Shown in pieces: positions 26,110-35,250 of a stretch of 52,332 nucleotides of DNA (within the stretch, counting starts at the first letter, position 1; every line of letters starts with the position of its first letter). Source of the stretch: Actinomycetota bacterium (GTDB lineage Bacteria; Actinomycetota; Thermoleophilia; Gaiellales; Gaiellaceae); assembly GCA_005888315.1 (NCBI GenBank), contig VAWH01000001.1, positions 6,109-58,440 on the forward strand, given 5' to 3'. The position numbers were made by a program, and so were the translations under genes. A model generated the notes under the pieces. It was not told the DNA's origin and searched no databases. It saw only the letters and a program-made list of their open reading frames with translations.

Positions 26110-27168
26110 TTGAGCGAATCGCTCGTGCGTCTCGGGTGGACACCCGAGCGCGACATCGAATTCGAGCCGCACCGCGAGGAGGGGCTCGTGCCGGCACGCG
26201 TCGCCGTCGAGCACCGGAGCGCCTACGTTCTCTACGGCGAGCACGGTGAGCTCCGAGCCGAGCTGGCCGGGCGGCTTCGCCACGCCGAGATCTGGCCCGC
26301 GGTCGGCGACTGGGTCGGCGTCCGCGAGCCGGGCACAATTGCCGCTCTGCTGCCGCGCCGGACCGTGTTCTCGCGCAAGGAACCGTGGCTCGCGGCAAAG
26401 GAGCAGGTGCTCGCCGCGAACGCGGACACCGTCTTCGTGACGACCGCGCTGACGGCCGTGGACTTCAAGCCCAGGCGGCTCGAGCGCTACCTGGCGACGG
26501 CCTGGGAGAGCGGCGCCCAGCCCGTGATCGTGCTGACCAAGCCGGACCTCTGCGACGACGTCGGCGCCGCGCTGCTCGAAGTCGAAGCGATCGCCTTCGG
26601 CGTGCCCGTCCACCCGGTCAACGGCCTCACCGGCGAAGGCGTCGCAGCCTTGGGGCCCTATCTCGACGGCAACCGGACAGTCGCGCTGCTCGGCTCCTCC
26701 GGGGTCGGCAAGTCGACGATCGTCAACCACCTCGCGGGCGAGGTGGTGATGCCGACGGCCGAGATCGCCGAGGACGGGCGCGGCCGCCACACGACGCGGC
26801 ACCGCGAGTTGCTGCCGCTGCCGGGAGGCGGCCTCGTGCTCGACACGCCGGGCCTGCGCGAGCTGCAGCTCTGGGACGTCTCACAGGGGCTCGAGCAGAC
26901 GTTCGAGGACGTGGCCGCGCTTGCCGCCGCCTGCCGCTTCGGCGACTGCTCGCACGAGAGCGAGCCGGGCTGCGCCGTCCGCGAGGCGCTCCGCGGCGGC
27001 TCGCTGCCCCGCGAGCGCTTCGACAGCTGGCGCAAGCTCCAGCGCGAGCTCGGCCGCCTCGAGCGGCGGCTCGATGCCCGCGCGCGCTCGGAGCACGCCC
27101 AGCAGATCAGGAGGGAGGCCCGGCAGCGCCGGCGAACGCAGCGGCCGCCACGACGCAGAGCCGGCTAA
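26110..27168 (+). CDS. rsgA: Ribosome small subunit-dependent GTPase RsgA
   Basis: A 352-residue circularly permuted GTPase. An OB-fold N-terminal region (GLVPARVAVEHRSAYVLYGEHGELRAELAG) is followed by G4 TKPD (about 143), G1 GSSGVGKST (about 195), G3 DTPG (about 245) and a C-terminal zinc module CRFGDCSHESEPGCAV with three cysteines and a histidine. The extreme C-terminus is highly basic (RREARQRRRTQRPPRRRAG). RsgA aids late 30S maturation. The start is TTG at 26110 behind GAGAGGAG. A promoter, leader peptide and hairpin upstream suggest regulated expression. It overlaps the convergent Rieske gene by 4 bp. Confidence 0.93.
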   Translation: MSESLVRLGWTPERDIEFEPHREEGLVPARVAVEHRSAYVLYGEHGELRAELAGRLRHAEIWPAVGDWVGVREPGTIAALLPRRTVFSRKEPWLAAKEQVLAANADTVFVTTALTAVDFKPRRLERYLATAWESGAQPVIVLTKPDLCDDVGAALLEVEAIAFGVPVHPVNGLTGEGVAALGPYLDGNRTVALLGSSGVGKSTIVNHLAGEVVMPTAEIAEDGRGRHTTRHRELLPLPGGGLVLDTPGLRELQLWDVSQGLEQTFEDVAALAAACRFGDCSHESEPGCAVREALRGGSLPRERFDSWRKLQRELGRLERRLDARARSEHAQQIRREARQRRRTQRPPRRRAG

Positions 27169-28205
27169 CCGAGAGCCGTCTGGAGCCGCTGCTGGAAGTC
27201 GACGATCAGCCGCTCGCTGTCCGGCAGCAGGCGGCCGCGCTCGATCAGGCCGCTGGCGACGCCTCGCTGGACGTTCTCGACGAGCACCTTGTCCTCGACT
27301 CCGACCTGGCCGTCGAATGCAAGCAGCTCGTCAATCCACGCGGTATCGGTCTCGGAGCCGAAGAAGTAGTCGAGAAACCGGTCGGTCCGCTCCGGCCCGG
27401 CCGGCAGGAGCGGCCCGATCGAGAGGTTCGTTCGTCCCGGGAAGATGTTGATCATCGTGTTCGGCCAGAGGAAGTGGAACTGGCTGCGCTTGACCTCCCC
27501 TGCCGTGTCGAGGCCGCTGCCGTTCCCGCGCACCGGGCCGAACTGGCTGGAGAACGTATCGCCGGACGCCAGCTCGTAGGCGTCGGGCGAAACGTCGACG
27601 ACGGCGCTGAAACCGGGATGAGCGACGGCGCAGTGGTAGCACTCGAGGAAGTTCTCGGCGACGAGCTTCCAGTTCGCCTCGACGCTCGATTCCGCCCGGC
27701 TGTGGTGTTGCAGCTGCTCGACCTCTACCCCGGTTGCGGCAACGAGCTCCGGTAGCTCCCCGAGGATGTCGGCGAGCGGCACGGCCTCGGGATCGGGATT
27801 GGCGAAGAGAAACGGTCCCCAAGTCCCGACCGATGCCGGCCGCAGCGAGATGCCCTCGCAGTCGAATCCTGGCTCGCGGTTGGAGCGCGGTGCCGCCTTG
27901 AGGGTGCCATCCAGTCCGTACGTCCAGGCGTGGTAGGGGCATTGCAGCGTCTCGCGCGCACCGGCTCCGGCGGCAAGGACCGAGCCACGGTGCCGACAGA
28001 CGTTCAGGAAAGCCCGTAAGACGCCGTCGCGGTCGCGCGTGACGACGACCGGGATGTCACCGACGCGGGCGGCGACGTAGCCGGGGCCTTCACCTAGCTC
28101 GACCAGATGGCCGACGTACTGCCAGGCCCGCGCGAAGATGCGTTCGCGCTCGAGCGCCGGCAGCATGGGATCCGAATAGGCCGACCACTCAAGCGTCTCG
28201 GGCAC
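27165..28205 (-). CDS. Rieske-type ring-hydroxylating oxygenase, alpha subunit
   Basis: A 346-residue protein. The Rieske 2Fe-2S motif is C70-R-H72 and C89-P-Y-H92. The mononuclear iron site is in the catalytic domain at ENFLECYHCAVAHPGF (H191, H196, with N185/E188 nearby). Layout and length resemble the branch containing glycine betaine, choline and carnitine monooxygenases. No reductase or ferredoxin gene is adjacent. The start is GTG at 28205, 6 nt after a TACGCT hexamer, so it may be leaderless. Confidence 0.88.
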   Translation of the reverse strand: MPETLEWSAYSDPMLPALERERIFARAWQYVGHLVELGEGPGYVAARVGDIPVVVTRDRDGVLRAFLNVCRHRGSVLAAGAGARETLQCPYHAWTYGLDGTLKAAPRSNREPGFDCEGISLRPASVGTWGPFLFANPDPEAVPLADILGELPELVAATGVEVEQLQHHSRAESSVEANWKLVAENFLECYHCAVAHPGFSAVVDVSPDAYELASGDTFSSQFGPVRGNGSGLDTAGEVKRSQFHFLWPNTMINIFPGRTNLSIGPLLPAGPERTDRFLDYFFGSETDTAWIDELLAFDGQVGVEDKVLVENVQRGVASGLIERGRLLPDSERLIVDFQQRLQTALG

Positions 28206-28211
28206 GCGTTA

Positions 28212-28217
28212 AGCGTA
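28212..28217 (-). promoter_or_regulatory. -10 element of the Rieske oxygenase gene
   Basis: TACGCT on the minus strand, 6 nt before the GTG start at 28205. No ribosome-binding site intervenes, which suggests a leaderless mRNA. Confidence 0.45.
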
Positions 28218-28226
28218 CGCGGCGAT

Positions 28227-29795
28227 CTACGACTGGCGCGAGCAGGTGGGACTGCGCCGGACGAGAATCGAGATTCGGCTGTCGCGGTAGATGCGCCGCG
28301 TGCCGTGCTCGCGCAGCAGCGCGCGCTCTGTCAGCGGTTCCTCGAGCAGATTGACGAGCACGATCGCGCGGCAGCCGGCGATGTTCGTCCAATCTCGGCC
28401 GATGTGACTGCGCCAGAAGTAGATGTTCACGAGCTGGGAATTGGTGAGCAGCTCGAAGCGCGCGTCGTACGCGATCCGGCCGGTGAGGCTCGGCTGCCGC
28501 CACAGCAGCCAGTCGGCGTAGCGCGCATCGGCAAAGACGACCGACGAAGGATCTCGGGCCGCTGCTGCGGCGACGATCTGCGCCGGTTTCGCGGGATAGC
28601 TCTGCTCGTACCAGCGGTCGGAGCGAGCGACGAGAGCAACGGCGAGAACGGCCGTCACGCAGAGCGCCACAGCCGGGAGCCCCCGCTTGACCAACGGCTG
28701 GGGCTCCTGCCGCCCGCGGGCCGCAAGGACGTCGTCGAGTCGCGGCGGCACGAAGACGATCGACGCCAGCGAGAACCAGACCATGTTCCGTAGCGCGATC
28801 ATGCCGGCTACGAGGAGGACCAGAAAGCAGAGTCGCTCGAACAGCGGAACCGTCTTCCAGCGTCGCGCGAGCAGCGCCAGTCCGCCGAACGCAAGCACGT
28901 AGAACGGTGCTGTCAGCAGCGACGGAGAGCTCGCTCCCCACTCTGTCGCCAGCACCGAGAGGCTGTGGTTGAGGAAGATGCTCTGGTAGTACGACGGCAA
29001 AGCCGTGGCATACGGCGACGCGAATAGGCACAGCCAGGGCAGAACGACCAGAACCAGACCACGTCCGGTCCGCCGAGGCTTCGCCGCGAGCACGGTGATC
29101 CCGCGTAGCGCGACGAGGCCGGCGGCGATCACCACCGATCCGTGCAGGTTCGCCCAGAGGAGGAGCAGCGGGAACGCGAGCGCGATCCGCCGCGACGGCG
29201 AGCGCGCGTCGGCGACGAGCAGCCACACCAGGGCGGCGAACATGACGTAGGTCAAGGACTGCGCACGCAGGAGCCAATCGCCGGCAAGCTGCGGGATCGC
29301 GAGTGCGGCCACGAGTGGGACGCTGCGGGGGCTGCCGCCGAGTCGACGGGCGGCGACGACCGCGAGCGCAAGCGCAGCAATCGTGGCCGCGGCGTTGCCG
29401 AGGAGGGCGAGCTTGACACCGCCGAGGAGCGCCAGCCCGCCGAAGACGATCTGCGCAAGCCACTGCTGGTCGACCCACCGCACGCCCTGCGCCCACGTCG
29501 TGTACGTATCGACGGTCGGTAACCCGTGGCGGAGGATCGTCCTGCCCGCGACGAGTGTCATCCACGAGTCGGAGAGCATGGCGTTCGACATCCGGACGAG
29601 AACGCCCGCTGCGTACATCGCGACGACCAGGACGACGAGGCTCTCACGCTCGAGCCAGCTGAGCGCTCGCGAGTACTTGGAGACTCCAAGTGATCGGCGC
29701 GCTGTCGATGCGGCGGTGTCGACAACCACGACTTTGCCCGGCATCGGCATACGGGTCGAAACCTTGAGAGCGCGGCCTCTCGCCCCGGAAGCCAT
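28227..29795 (-). CDS. Polytopic membrane protein, possibly GT-C-like
   Basis: A 522-residue protein with about ten predicted membrane helices between residues 50 and 410 and a soluble C-terminal domain of about 110 residues. The first extracytoplasmic loop reads SDSWMTLVAGRTILRHGLPTVDTYTTWAQGVRWVDQQWLAQ, resembling the D-x-W-rich first loop of polyprenyl-phosphate-dependent (GT-C) glycosyltransferases. I do not recognise a specific family, so the glycosyltransferase idea is weak. ATG 29795 gives the longest form; ATG near 29750 is an alternative. Confidence 0.6.
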   Translation of the reverse strand: MASGARGRALKVSTRMPMPGKVVVVDTAASTARRSLGVSKYSRALSWLERESLVVLVVAMYAAGVLVRMSNAMLSDSWMTLVAGRTILRHGLPTVDTYTTWAQGVRWVDQQWLAQIVFGGLALLGGVKLALLGNAAATIAALALAVVAARRLGGSPRSVPLVAALAIPQLAGDWLLRAQSLTYVMFAALVWLLVADARSPSRRIALAFPLLLLWANLHGSVVIAAGLVALRGITVLAAKPRRTGRGLVLVVLPWLCLFASPYATALPSYYQSIFLNHSLSVLATEWGASSPSLLTAPFYVLAFGGLALLARRWKTVPLFERLCFLVLLVAGMIALRNMVWFSLASIVFVPPRLDDVLAARGRQEPQPLVKRGLPAVALCVTAVLAVALVARSDRWYEQSYPAKPAQIVAAAAARDPSSVVFADARYADWLLWRQPSLTGRIAYDARFELLTNSQLVNIYFWRSHIGRDWTNIAGCRAIVLVNLLEEPLTERALLREHGTRRIYRDSRISILVRRSPTCSRQS

Positions 29796-29923
29796 TCGGT
29801 TTTACGCCCCGATGGTCGGAATCCCCTCGACCGAGGGACGCAGACACGCAGCCAAGCGCCGATCCAGACGGCAACGCGCATAGAAAGGAGATTGGACGCC
29901 TACGCGGCCGGCGTCACCCGCCC

Positions 29924-32854
29924 ATGGCCGTAAAGCTCACCACCCTTTCGGCGTTCATCGCCGCCGCAATCGCACTGGCGACAGCTTCGCCCGCGCAAGC
30001 TGTCGACAACACGCCTCTTCCCGCACCGACACCGCTGTCTCCCGCCGCTGGAGCCGTCGTCGACTCTGTCCCTCCGTTTGCTTGGTCGCCGGTCTCGGTG
30101 GCCGATCATTACGAGTTTCAGGTGGCCGCCGACGCGGGCTTCAACTCACCCGTACTCGGCCGGGGCTCCGACGACTTCACGACCCAGAACGCGCGCGCGA
30201 CGCTGCTGAAGACGATCCCGAACGGGACGTACTACTGGCGCGTGCGCGCGGTCGGCTCGAACGGATCCGTGTCGCCGTGGACGGCGGGGCGCTCGTTCCG
30301 CAAATCGTGGACCGCCGCCGCGGCGCTGCAGACGCCTGCCGGCGGCGCGGGACTTTCGTTTGGAACCGATGCGCTGAAGCTCGCCTGGTCGGCGGTGCCC
30401 GGGGCGGCCAACTATCTCGTCTCGGTCGCGACCGACCCGTCATTGGCCTCGCTCGCCTTCCACACGACGGACGACCCAACCGGGACTCCCAAGGTGCAGG
30501 CGAACTCGCTCGCGATCTCCCTGGCGCTGGCAACCGGTACCTATTACTGGGGCGTGATCCCCGTTGACGCTGAGGGCAACCGCGGCGCACCCTCCCCCGT
30601 GGCCTCGTTCTCCTGGTCCTGGCCGTCGACGACGACACCGACCGTCACCGACCTCGATCCTGCCGACCCGGAGGTCTTCGACCCGAAGTTCGCCTGGAAC
30701 CCCGTTGCCGGTGCCGCGCGTTACGAGGTCGAGATCAACTCCTCGTCCGACTTCGCGCTCGGCTCGAAGGTGTGCTGCACGGGCACCACGATCGCGACCT
30801 CGCTTTCGCCGACGAGCCCGATGAAGGACAACGTCTACTACTGGCGCGTCCGCGCGTTCGATCCCGACGGCAACGCAGGCGTCTGGAACTACGGCCCGTC
30901 CTTTACGAAGACCTTCGACAAGACCGCGCCGGCGGGACCGGTCACCGGTACCGCGATCAAAAACCTGCACATGCGCGACAACGTCACCAACGACACGTTG
31001 ACCGCCGACGCGGACCACAACCTCGCGAACGGCTACCAAACGACAGTTCCCGTCGTCTCCTGGGATCCGGTGCCGGGCGCATCCAGCTACGAGGTGCAGA
31101 TCACCGGCTGGAACGGGACGGCCTGCACGCCGGTCAAGATGACCGTGAAGACGTCGGTTCCGGCTTGGACGCCGCTCGGCAGCCCGAGCACGAACCCCGC
31201 CGGATCGCTCTACTCCGGTCCCGCCTCGGACTTCAGCCCGATCACGCCCGGACAATATTGCGTGCGGGTGAGCGCCCGAGCCGACCGCGTCGACTTCGAC
31301 GAGGTGTTCGGCGATCCGACGTATCTCAAGAACGGCAACACCGACGACGGCTCTCCGAACCCTCAGCAGCCCGCCTTCGACTGGACGGCATACCCGAGCG
31401 GCGGAGGAGTCGGTTGCGCCGTCTTTGGGGTTCTCTACCCCTGCTCGGGCGATTATCTGGCGCCGCAGACCGGTGCTATCGCGCCGGGGACGCCGCTCTT
31501 CACCTGGAACGCCCTGAACGGCGCGAAGAGCTACTTCGTCGTCGTCTCCAAGGACCAGAACTTCAGCAACATCGTCGACGAGGGATTCACGGACATTCCT
31601 GCGTACGCGCCCCGCGGTTCCTTCGATCCCACCACGTACCCCGACGAGACGACCAGCTACTACTGGATGGTGCTGCCGTCCACCAACCTCGACGGTTCCA
31701 GCACGAGCCCCATCGACGTCGCCCATTCCAACTACGTCAACTTCCAGAAACAATCGACGCCGCCGACGCTGCAGTCGCCTGCCTCTGGGACGGCCTTCTT
31801 CGACCAGCCGACGTTCAGATGGACGCCGGTGCTCGGCGCCCGGAAGTACGAGTTCCAGGTCGCCCAGGATCCGAGCTTCGGAAACCCGATCGACGATGTC
31901 ACGACCGACGCGACCGCCTACTCGAGCAACACGACGTATCCGGCGGACACGATTCTCTACTGGCGCGTCCGTGCAGCCGACGAGAACGGAATCGGCCTGA
32001 CCTGGTCGGCGACCGGCACGTTCCAGAAGTCCCTGGCGGCACCAGCCCCGAGCCCGACGAATCCGACCGCGGGCGAGTCCCTGCCGGTCTGGACCTGGAG
32101 CTCCGTCAACGGCGCTGTCTCGTACGACCTGGCGATTGACCAGCCGGACGGAACCACCCGCAACTTCAGCGACTTCCGGATGCCGGCCACGTCATTCCAG
32201 AAGCTGACCGGAACGGGCGTCTTCCACTGGCGCGTCCGCGCTGAGTTCCCGAAGCAGGGGTACGGCACGACGCCGGGCCCGTGGTCGGCGTCGTCGCCGT
32301 TCACGCGCTCGATCGGCGAGCCGGGCGGCCTGCGCACCGAGGCGGCGCCCGATCACGTGCTGCTCTCGTGGAACCCGAAGCTCGGCATCAAGCAGTACAA
32401 GGTGCAGGTCTCGGGCCGCCCCGACTTCGCGACCACAATCGAAGACACCACGACCGATAACACGGCCTACGCCCCAAAGCTCTCCGACGTCGCCTACCTG
32501 AGCGGCAACCAGCTCTACTGGCGCGCCGCCGGCGTGGACGCCGACGGCAATGCCGGCGACTTCTCGCCCGCTCAGCCGCTCAGCCTGCTGCCACGTATGA
32601 AGCTGACCGTCAAGGGCAAGCTGCGGAAGCGGCGCCGCGCGAACGTCAGCATCACGGTCAAGAACGCGAGCGGAAGCTGGATGCAAGGCGTGAAGGTTCG
32701 CGTGATCGGCGCCGGGGTCAAGGCTCAGATCCGCACCACGAGCATGTGGGGCGTCGCCCGCTTCACGCTCCGACCGACCAAGCGCGGGCGCGTCCTCTTC
32801 ACCGCGAAAAAGGCCGGCTTCCAGTCCGCCGGGATCACCCTGCGCGTGAGGTAG
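29924..32854 (+). CDS. Large secreted fibronectin type III-like repeat protein
   Basis: A 976-residue protein with a signal peptide (LTTLSAFIAAAIALATASPAQA). Seven to eight FnIII-like modules follow, each with a Y.FQVA.D..F core strand and a YYWRVRA.D..G motif (clear copies near residues 60-125, 260-330, 630-700 and 850-890). The last 85 residues form a different, cationic Ig-like module (LTVKGKLRKRRRANVSITVKN...) related in pattern to the C-terminus of the protein at 49720-50718. It is probably a surface or matrix protein. ATG 29924 lacks a nearby ribosome-binding site; AAAGGAG lies too far upstream. Confidence 0.8.
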   Translation: MAVKLTTLSAFIAAAIALATASPAQAVDNTPLPAPTPLSPAAGAVVDSVPPFAWSPVSVADHYEFQVAADAGFNSPVLGRGSDDFTTQNARATLLKTIPNGTYYWRVRAVGSNGSVSPWTAGRSFRKSWTAAAALQTPAGGAGLSFGTDALKLAWSAVPGAANYLVSVATDPSLASLAFHTTDDPTGTPKVQANSLAISLALATGTYYWGVIPVDAEGNRGAPSPVASFSWSWPSTTTPTVTDLDPADPEVFDPKFAWNPVAGAARYEVEINSSSDFALGSKVCCTGTTIATSLSPTSPMKDNVYYWRVRAFDPDGNAGVWNYGPSFTKTFDKTAPAGPVTGTAIKNLHMRDNVTNDTLTADADHNLANGYQTTVPVVSWDPVPGASSYEVQITGWNGTACTPVKMTVKTSVPAWTPLGSPSTNPAGSLYSGPASDFSPITPGQYCVRVSARADRVDFDEVFGDPTYLKNGNTDDGSPNPQQPAFDWTAYPSGGGVGCAVFGVLYPCSGDYLAPQTGAIAPGTPLFTWNALNGAKSYFVVVSKDQNFSNIVDEGFTDIPAYAPRGSFDPTTYPDETTSYYWMVLPSTNLDGSSTSPIDVAHSNYVNFQKQSTPPTLQSPASGTAFFDQPTFRWTPVLGARKYEFQVAQDPSFGNPIDDVTTDATAYSSNTTYPADTILYWRVRAADENGIGLTWSATGTFQKSLAAPAPSPTNPTAGESLPVWTWSSVNGAVSYDLAIDQPDGTTRNFSDFRMPATSFQKLTGTGVFHWRVRAEFPKQGYGTTPGPWSASSPFTRSIGEPGGLRTEAAPDHVLLSWNPKLGIKQYKVQVSGRPDFATTIEDTTTDNTAYAPKLSDVAYLSGNQLYWRAAGVDADGNAGDFSPAQPLSLLPRMKLTVKGKLRKRRRANVSITVKNASGSWMQGVKVRVIGAGVKAQIRTTSMWGVARFTLRPTKRGRVLFTAKKAGFQSAGITLRVR

Positions 32855-33404
32855 CCCGTTCGAGGGGGGTTGCGGCCGGCGGCCGCAACCCACCGCTCGT
32901 GCGCCAGGCGATGAGGCCGGTTACGGTCGCGGCGGCGCCGATGTAGAGCGCGAGCGCCCAGGGTGCGGCGCGGTCGGTTCCCGCCGCGATTCCGTGGCTG
33001 AGCGCGAGGCCCCAGATTGCGAAGTTCAGGTAGTGCGCACGCCGCCAGAACTGGTAGGACATCCGTTTCCGATACCGATTCGTGATCGCGAGGGCGAGCA
33101 GCAGCTCGGCCGCGACGACGCCGAGCGCGGTCGACAGCGGCCGGTACGTCGAGGCGCCGGGAACGACCAGTTGCATCAGCGAGAAGGGCAAGTACGAGTC
33201 GACGAACAAGGTGAGCACGTGGAGCGAGATGAACGTCCCGGTGAGCAGGCCGGCGAACCGGTGAACGTCCTCGATCGCGAAGCGCGGCCAGTAGCGCAGC
33301 TTCGCGCGCCCGGAGAGCGTCAGCCCGAGCACGACGGCGATCGTCAGCAGCACGAACGCGACGATCCCGCTCGCGCGGGCGAGATACCACTCGAAGAGAG
33401 TCAC
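32835..33404 (-). CDS. Heme-type membrane protein, ferric reductase-like domain
   Basis: A 189-residue protein with five or six membrane helices. Paired histidines lie in successive helices (VHRFAGLLTGTFISLHVLTLF, then RRAHYLNFAIWGLALSHG), the arrangement of MsrQ/ferric reductase-like proteins that bind heme b. It would move electrons across the membrane. The GTG start at 33404 overlaps the apbE stop by 4 bp (GTGA), so it is coupled to ApbE. The longer upstream frame is antisense to nothing useful and lies inside apbE, so it is rejected. Its 3' end overlaps the convergent FnIII gene by 20 bp. Confidence 0.8.
   Translation of the reverse strand: MTLFEWYLARASGIVAFVLLTIAVVLGLTLSGRAKLRYWPRFAIEDVHRFAGLLTGTFISLHVLTLFVDSYLPFSLMQLVVPGASTYRPLSTALGVVAAELLLALAITNRYRKRMSYQFWRRAHYLNFAIWGLALSHGIAAGTDRAAPWALALYIGAAATVTGLIAWRTSGGLRPPAATPLERATSRAG
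32867..32891. terminator. Perfect 25-bp palindrome downstream of the FnIII gene
   Basis: GGGTTGCGGCCG and CGGCCGCAACCC flank a single G. It begins 13 bp after the FnIII stop and lies within the last codons of the convergent membrane-protein gene. It is likely a terminator for the plus-strand transcript. Confidence 0.5.
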
Positions 33405-34249
33405 GCGGCCTTCGCAGGCTCCAGTGCGCGACCCCACGTTGCATTCGCGACCTCTCGGTCGCCCGCGCGGAAGCGACCGGGAAGGGCGCGCTCGTCGAGC
33501 CAGTCCGGTCCGTCGTCCGCGAGCAGGAAGGCGGCCTTGGCGGCGACGTCCGCCTCGAGGCAGCTTCCGGCGGCGACGGTGACCTCCGACCACCGCGACT
33601 CGGAGGGCCTGCCGGTCCTGGGGTCGATCAGGTGGTGCTGGACCTTCCCACCGCGGAGCCAGCGCCGGTGCGTCGGGCCGCTCGTCGCCAGGCCGCCGTC
33701 ACGGAGCGTGAGCGAGCCGCCGCCGGGGAGGCCGACGACCCTAGCCCCGCGGACGGCGACGTCACCCCCGGCCGCGACGAAGCCGTCGCCGGCGAGCTGC
33801 TGTAGGGCAGCGTCGACGGCGACGCCCTTGACAACGCAGTTCAGATCGAGCTTCGTGCCGGGATAGCGGAAGACGAGGGGGCCGGCGACGCGGACGTGGC
33901 GCCAGCTTCCTTGAACCGTCGGCGCGGGCGGACGCTCGTCGTCGGTCAGCTCGGCAAAGTCGCGGTCGTACCCGGCCGCCTCGATCGCTGCGCCAAGCGT
34001 CGGGTCGACGAGCCCATCCGTCCGCAGCGCGGCGTCGAGCGCCAGCGCGAGCACGCGCGCAAAGATCGGCGAGGCGGCGGCGAACTCGGCGGCCGCCGCG
34101 TTGACGCGATTGAGCTCGCTGTCGGGACGGAAGCGGCTGAACGTCCGGTCGAGTTTCTCGAAGAGGAGCCCGACCGCTTCGAGCTCAGCTTCGGTCGCTC
34201 CGCCGACGACCACGTCGACGCCCATCGCCTCGAACCGCTCAGGAGACAT
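33401..34249 (-). CDS. apbE: FAD:protein FMN transferase (ApbE family)
   Basis: A 282-residue protein. Family features include FEKLDRTFSRFRPDSELNRVNAAA near residue 30-55, the DLNCVVKGVAVDAALQQL segment in the middle and HHLIDPRTGRPSES near residue 200. ApbE attaches FMN to a threonine or serine of partner proteins using FAD as donor. No signal peptide is visible, so it may act in the cytoplasm. It is embedded in an operon with a heme-type membrane protein and two secreted or anchored small proteins, but no FMN-binding domain protein is encoded nearby. Confidence 0.88.
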   Translation of the reverse strand: MSPERFEAMGVDVVVGGATEAELEAVGLLFEKLDRTFSRFRPDSELNRVNAAAAEFAAASPIFARVLALALDAALRTDGLVDPTLGAAIEAAGYDRDFAELTDDERPPAPTVQGSWRHVRVAGPLVFRYPGTKLDLNCVVKGVAVDAALQQLAGDGFVAAGGDVAVRGARVVGLPGGGSLTLRDGGLATSGPTHRRWLRGGKVQHHLIDPRTGRPSESRWSEVTVAAGSCLEADVAAKAAFLLADDGPDWLDERALPGRFRAGDREVANATWGRALEPAKAA

Positions 34250-34490
34250 GTGTCTGCACCTGCGGCTGGCTCGAAGAGGGTGAGATCGAGAAGTCGTCCG
34301 AGCTCTGGCTCTCCGATTCCGAGCTCGTCACCGTCGAGGACGAGCCCGCGGCCCGGCTCGCCCGGGAGGCGTGACCGGGGTTCGTGGCGCGCGCCAGCGC
34401 CCCGGCGACGACCAGGCCGGCCGCCGCCAGGACCGCGAGCGCGCGCTTGGTGCCACCCGCACGCCGCCTTGCCGATTCGATCCGGGACAC
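34239..34490 (-). CDS. Small membrane-anchored Ser-rich protein
   Basis: An 83-residue protein with a basic N-terminus, one hydrophobic segment (ALAVLAAAGLVVAGALA, about 17-33) and a long serine/glutamine-rich exposed tail (SSSTVTSSESESQSSDDFSISPSSS). It overlaps the apbE start by 11 bp and lies 6 bp after the upstream gene, so it is firmly in the operon. No known domain. Position suggests a partner of ApbE, but no canonical flavinylation motif (DxxSGAT-like) is seen. The start is GTG at 34490. Confidence 0.6.
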   Translation of the reverse strand: MSRIESARRRAGGTKRALAVLAAAGLVVAGALARATNPGHASRASRAAGSSSTVTSSESESQSSDDFSISPSSSQPQVQTHVS

Positions 34491-34496
34491 GGGCCC

Positions 34497-35162
34497 CTAG
34501 ATCCCCGGCCCCGCAAAACCGGCGACGGGCGGCCGCCCGTCGTGGAAGCCGTTGCGGAGCCCGAAGCGCGGCGGCGTGCGGTTGACGAAGTCGCTGACGT
34601 GCGACTTGAGACCGGCCAGAATCGAGTCGGCCTGCGACTGGGTCAGCCGGCCGGCGGCAACCGCGGCGTCGACCTTCGTCTTGGCGGCAGCGACGATCGC
34701 CTGGACGAGGCCGTCGACGGACTTGCCCTGCGCCTTGGCTACGTCGGCGAGCGACTTCCCCCTCTGGAACTGCGAGCGCAGCTGGACTTCCGTCAGGCCG
34801 AGATAGCTCGCCGCGGTGTCGAGGCCTCCGAACAGTGCCCCTCTTTCGTGGAACCCGAAGCCGGGCCCGCCGAACAGCGGCACGTCGCCGGCTTCGATCC
34901 GCTGCTTGAGCTCGTCGCCCTGGGCCTTCGTGAGGCGGCCGGCCGCGACGGCCTCGTCGACGCGATTCTCGAGCGCCTTCTTCAGCGCGGCGCTGAGCGC
35001 GCTCGGCTCGACGCCGAGCTGTTTCGCCGCGTCGTTGACCACCGCTTGGCTCTCCTGCTGCGGCGAGCCGAGCTGGGTGGCGGCGAATGCCGCCCCGCCG
35101 CCGGCGACGGCGAGACCGGCGACGGCGCCGACGATCATTCTGGGCTTGATCCTGCTGCTCAT
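34497..35162 (-). CDS. Secreted helical two-repeat protein
   Basis: A 221-residue protein with a signal peptide (MIVGAVAGLAVAGGGAAFAAT). The mature part contains two related helical units: LGVEPSALSAALKKALENRVDEAVAAGRLTKAQGDELKQRIEAG and a second one ending TKVDAAVAAGRLTQSQADSILAGLKSHV, joined by a Gly/Phe-rich linker. The 'VDxAVAAGRLTxxQAD' pattern occurs in many uncharacterised actinobacterial secreted proteins. It is first in the operon leading to ApbE. ATG 35162 has AAAGGAG 6 nt upstream, partly inside an inverted repeat. Confidence 0.7.
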   Translation of the reverse strand: MSSRIKPRMIVGAVAGLAVAGGGAAFAATQLGSPQQESQAVVNDAAKQLGVEPSALSAALKKALENRVDEAVAAGRLTKAQGDELKQRIEAGDVPLFGGPGFGFHERGALFGGLDTAASYLGLTEVQLRSQFQRGKSLADVAKAQGKSVDGLVQAIVAAAKTKVDAAVAAGRLTQSQADSILAGLKSHVSDFVNRTPPRFGLRNGFHDGRPPVAGFAGPGI

Positions 35163-35172
35163 CAGTTGCTCC

Positions 35173-35200
35173 TTTCGTGGAATTGCCGTGTCCCACGAAA
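35173..35200 (-). promoter_or_regulatory. Inverted repeat overlapping the ribosome-binding site
   Basis: On the minus strand TTTCGTGG and CCACGAAA form a perfect 8-bp inverted repeat with a 12-nt spacer; the last bases run into the AAAGGAG of the gene starting at 35162. It may be an operator or an RNA hairpin that masks translation initiation. Confidence 0.5.
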
Positions 35201-35250
35201 ACAGGCTGGTGTGAAATCGGCCTGAGAGCTCAGTAAGAGCCGGCTAAGAA

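Noticed and set aside
34946-35196. Alternative arginine-rich frames across the ApbE operon region
   Set aside because: Antisense or frame-shifted shadows of the secreted helical protein and its leader; no ribosome-binding site or domain.
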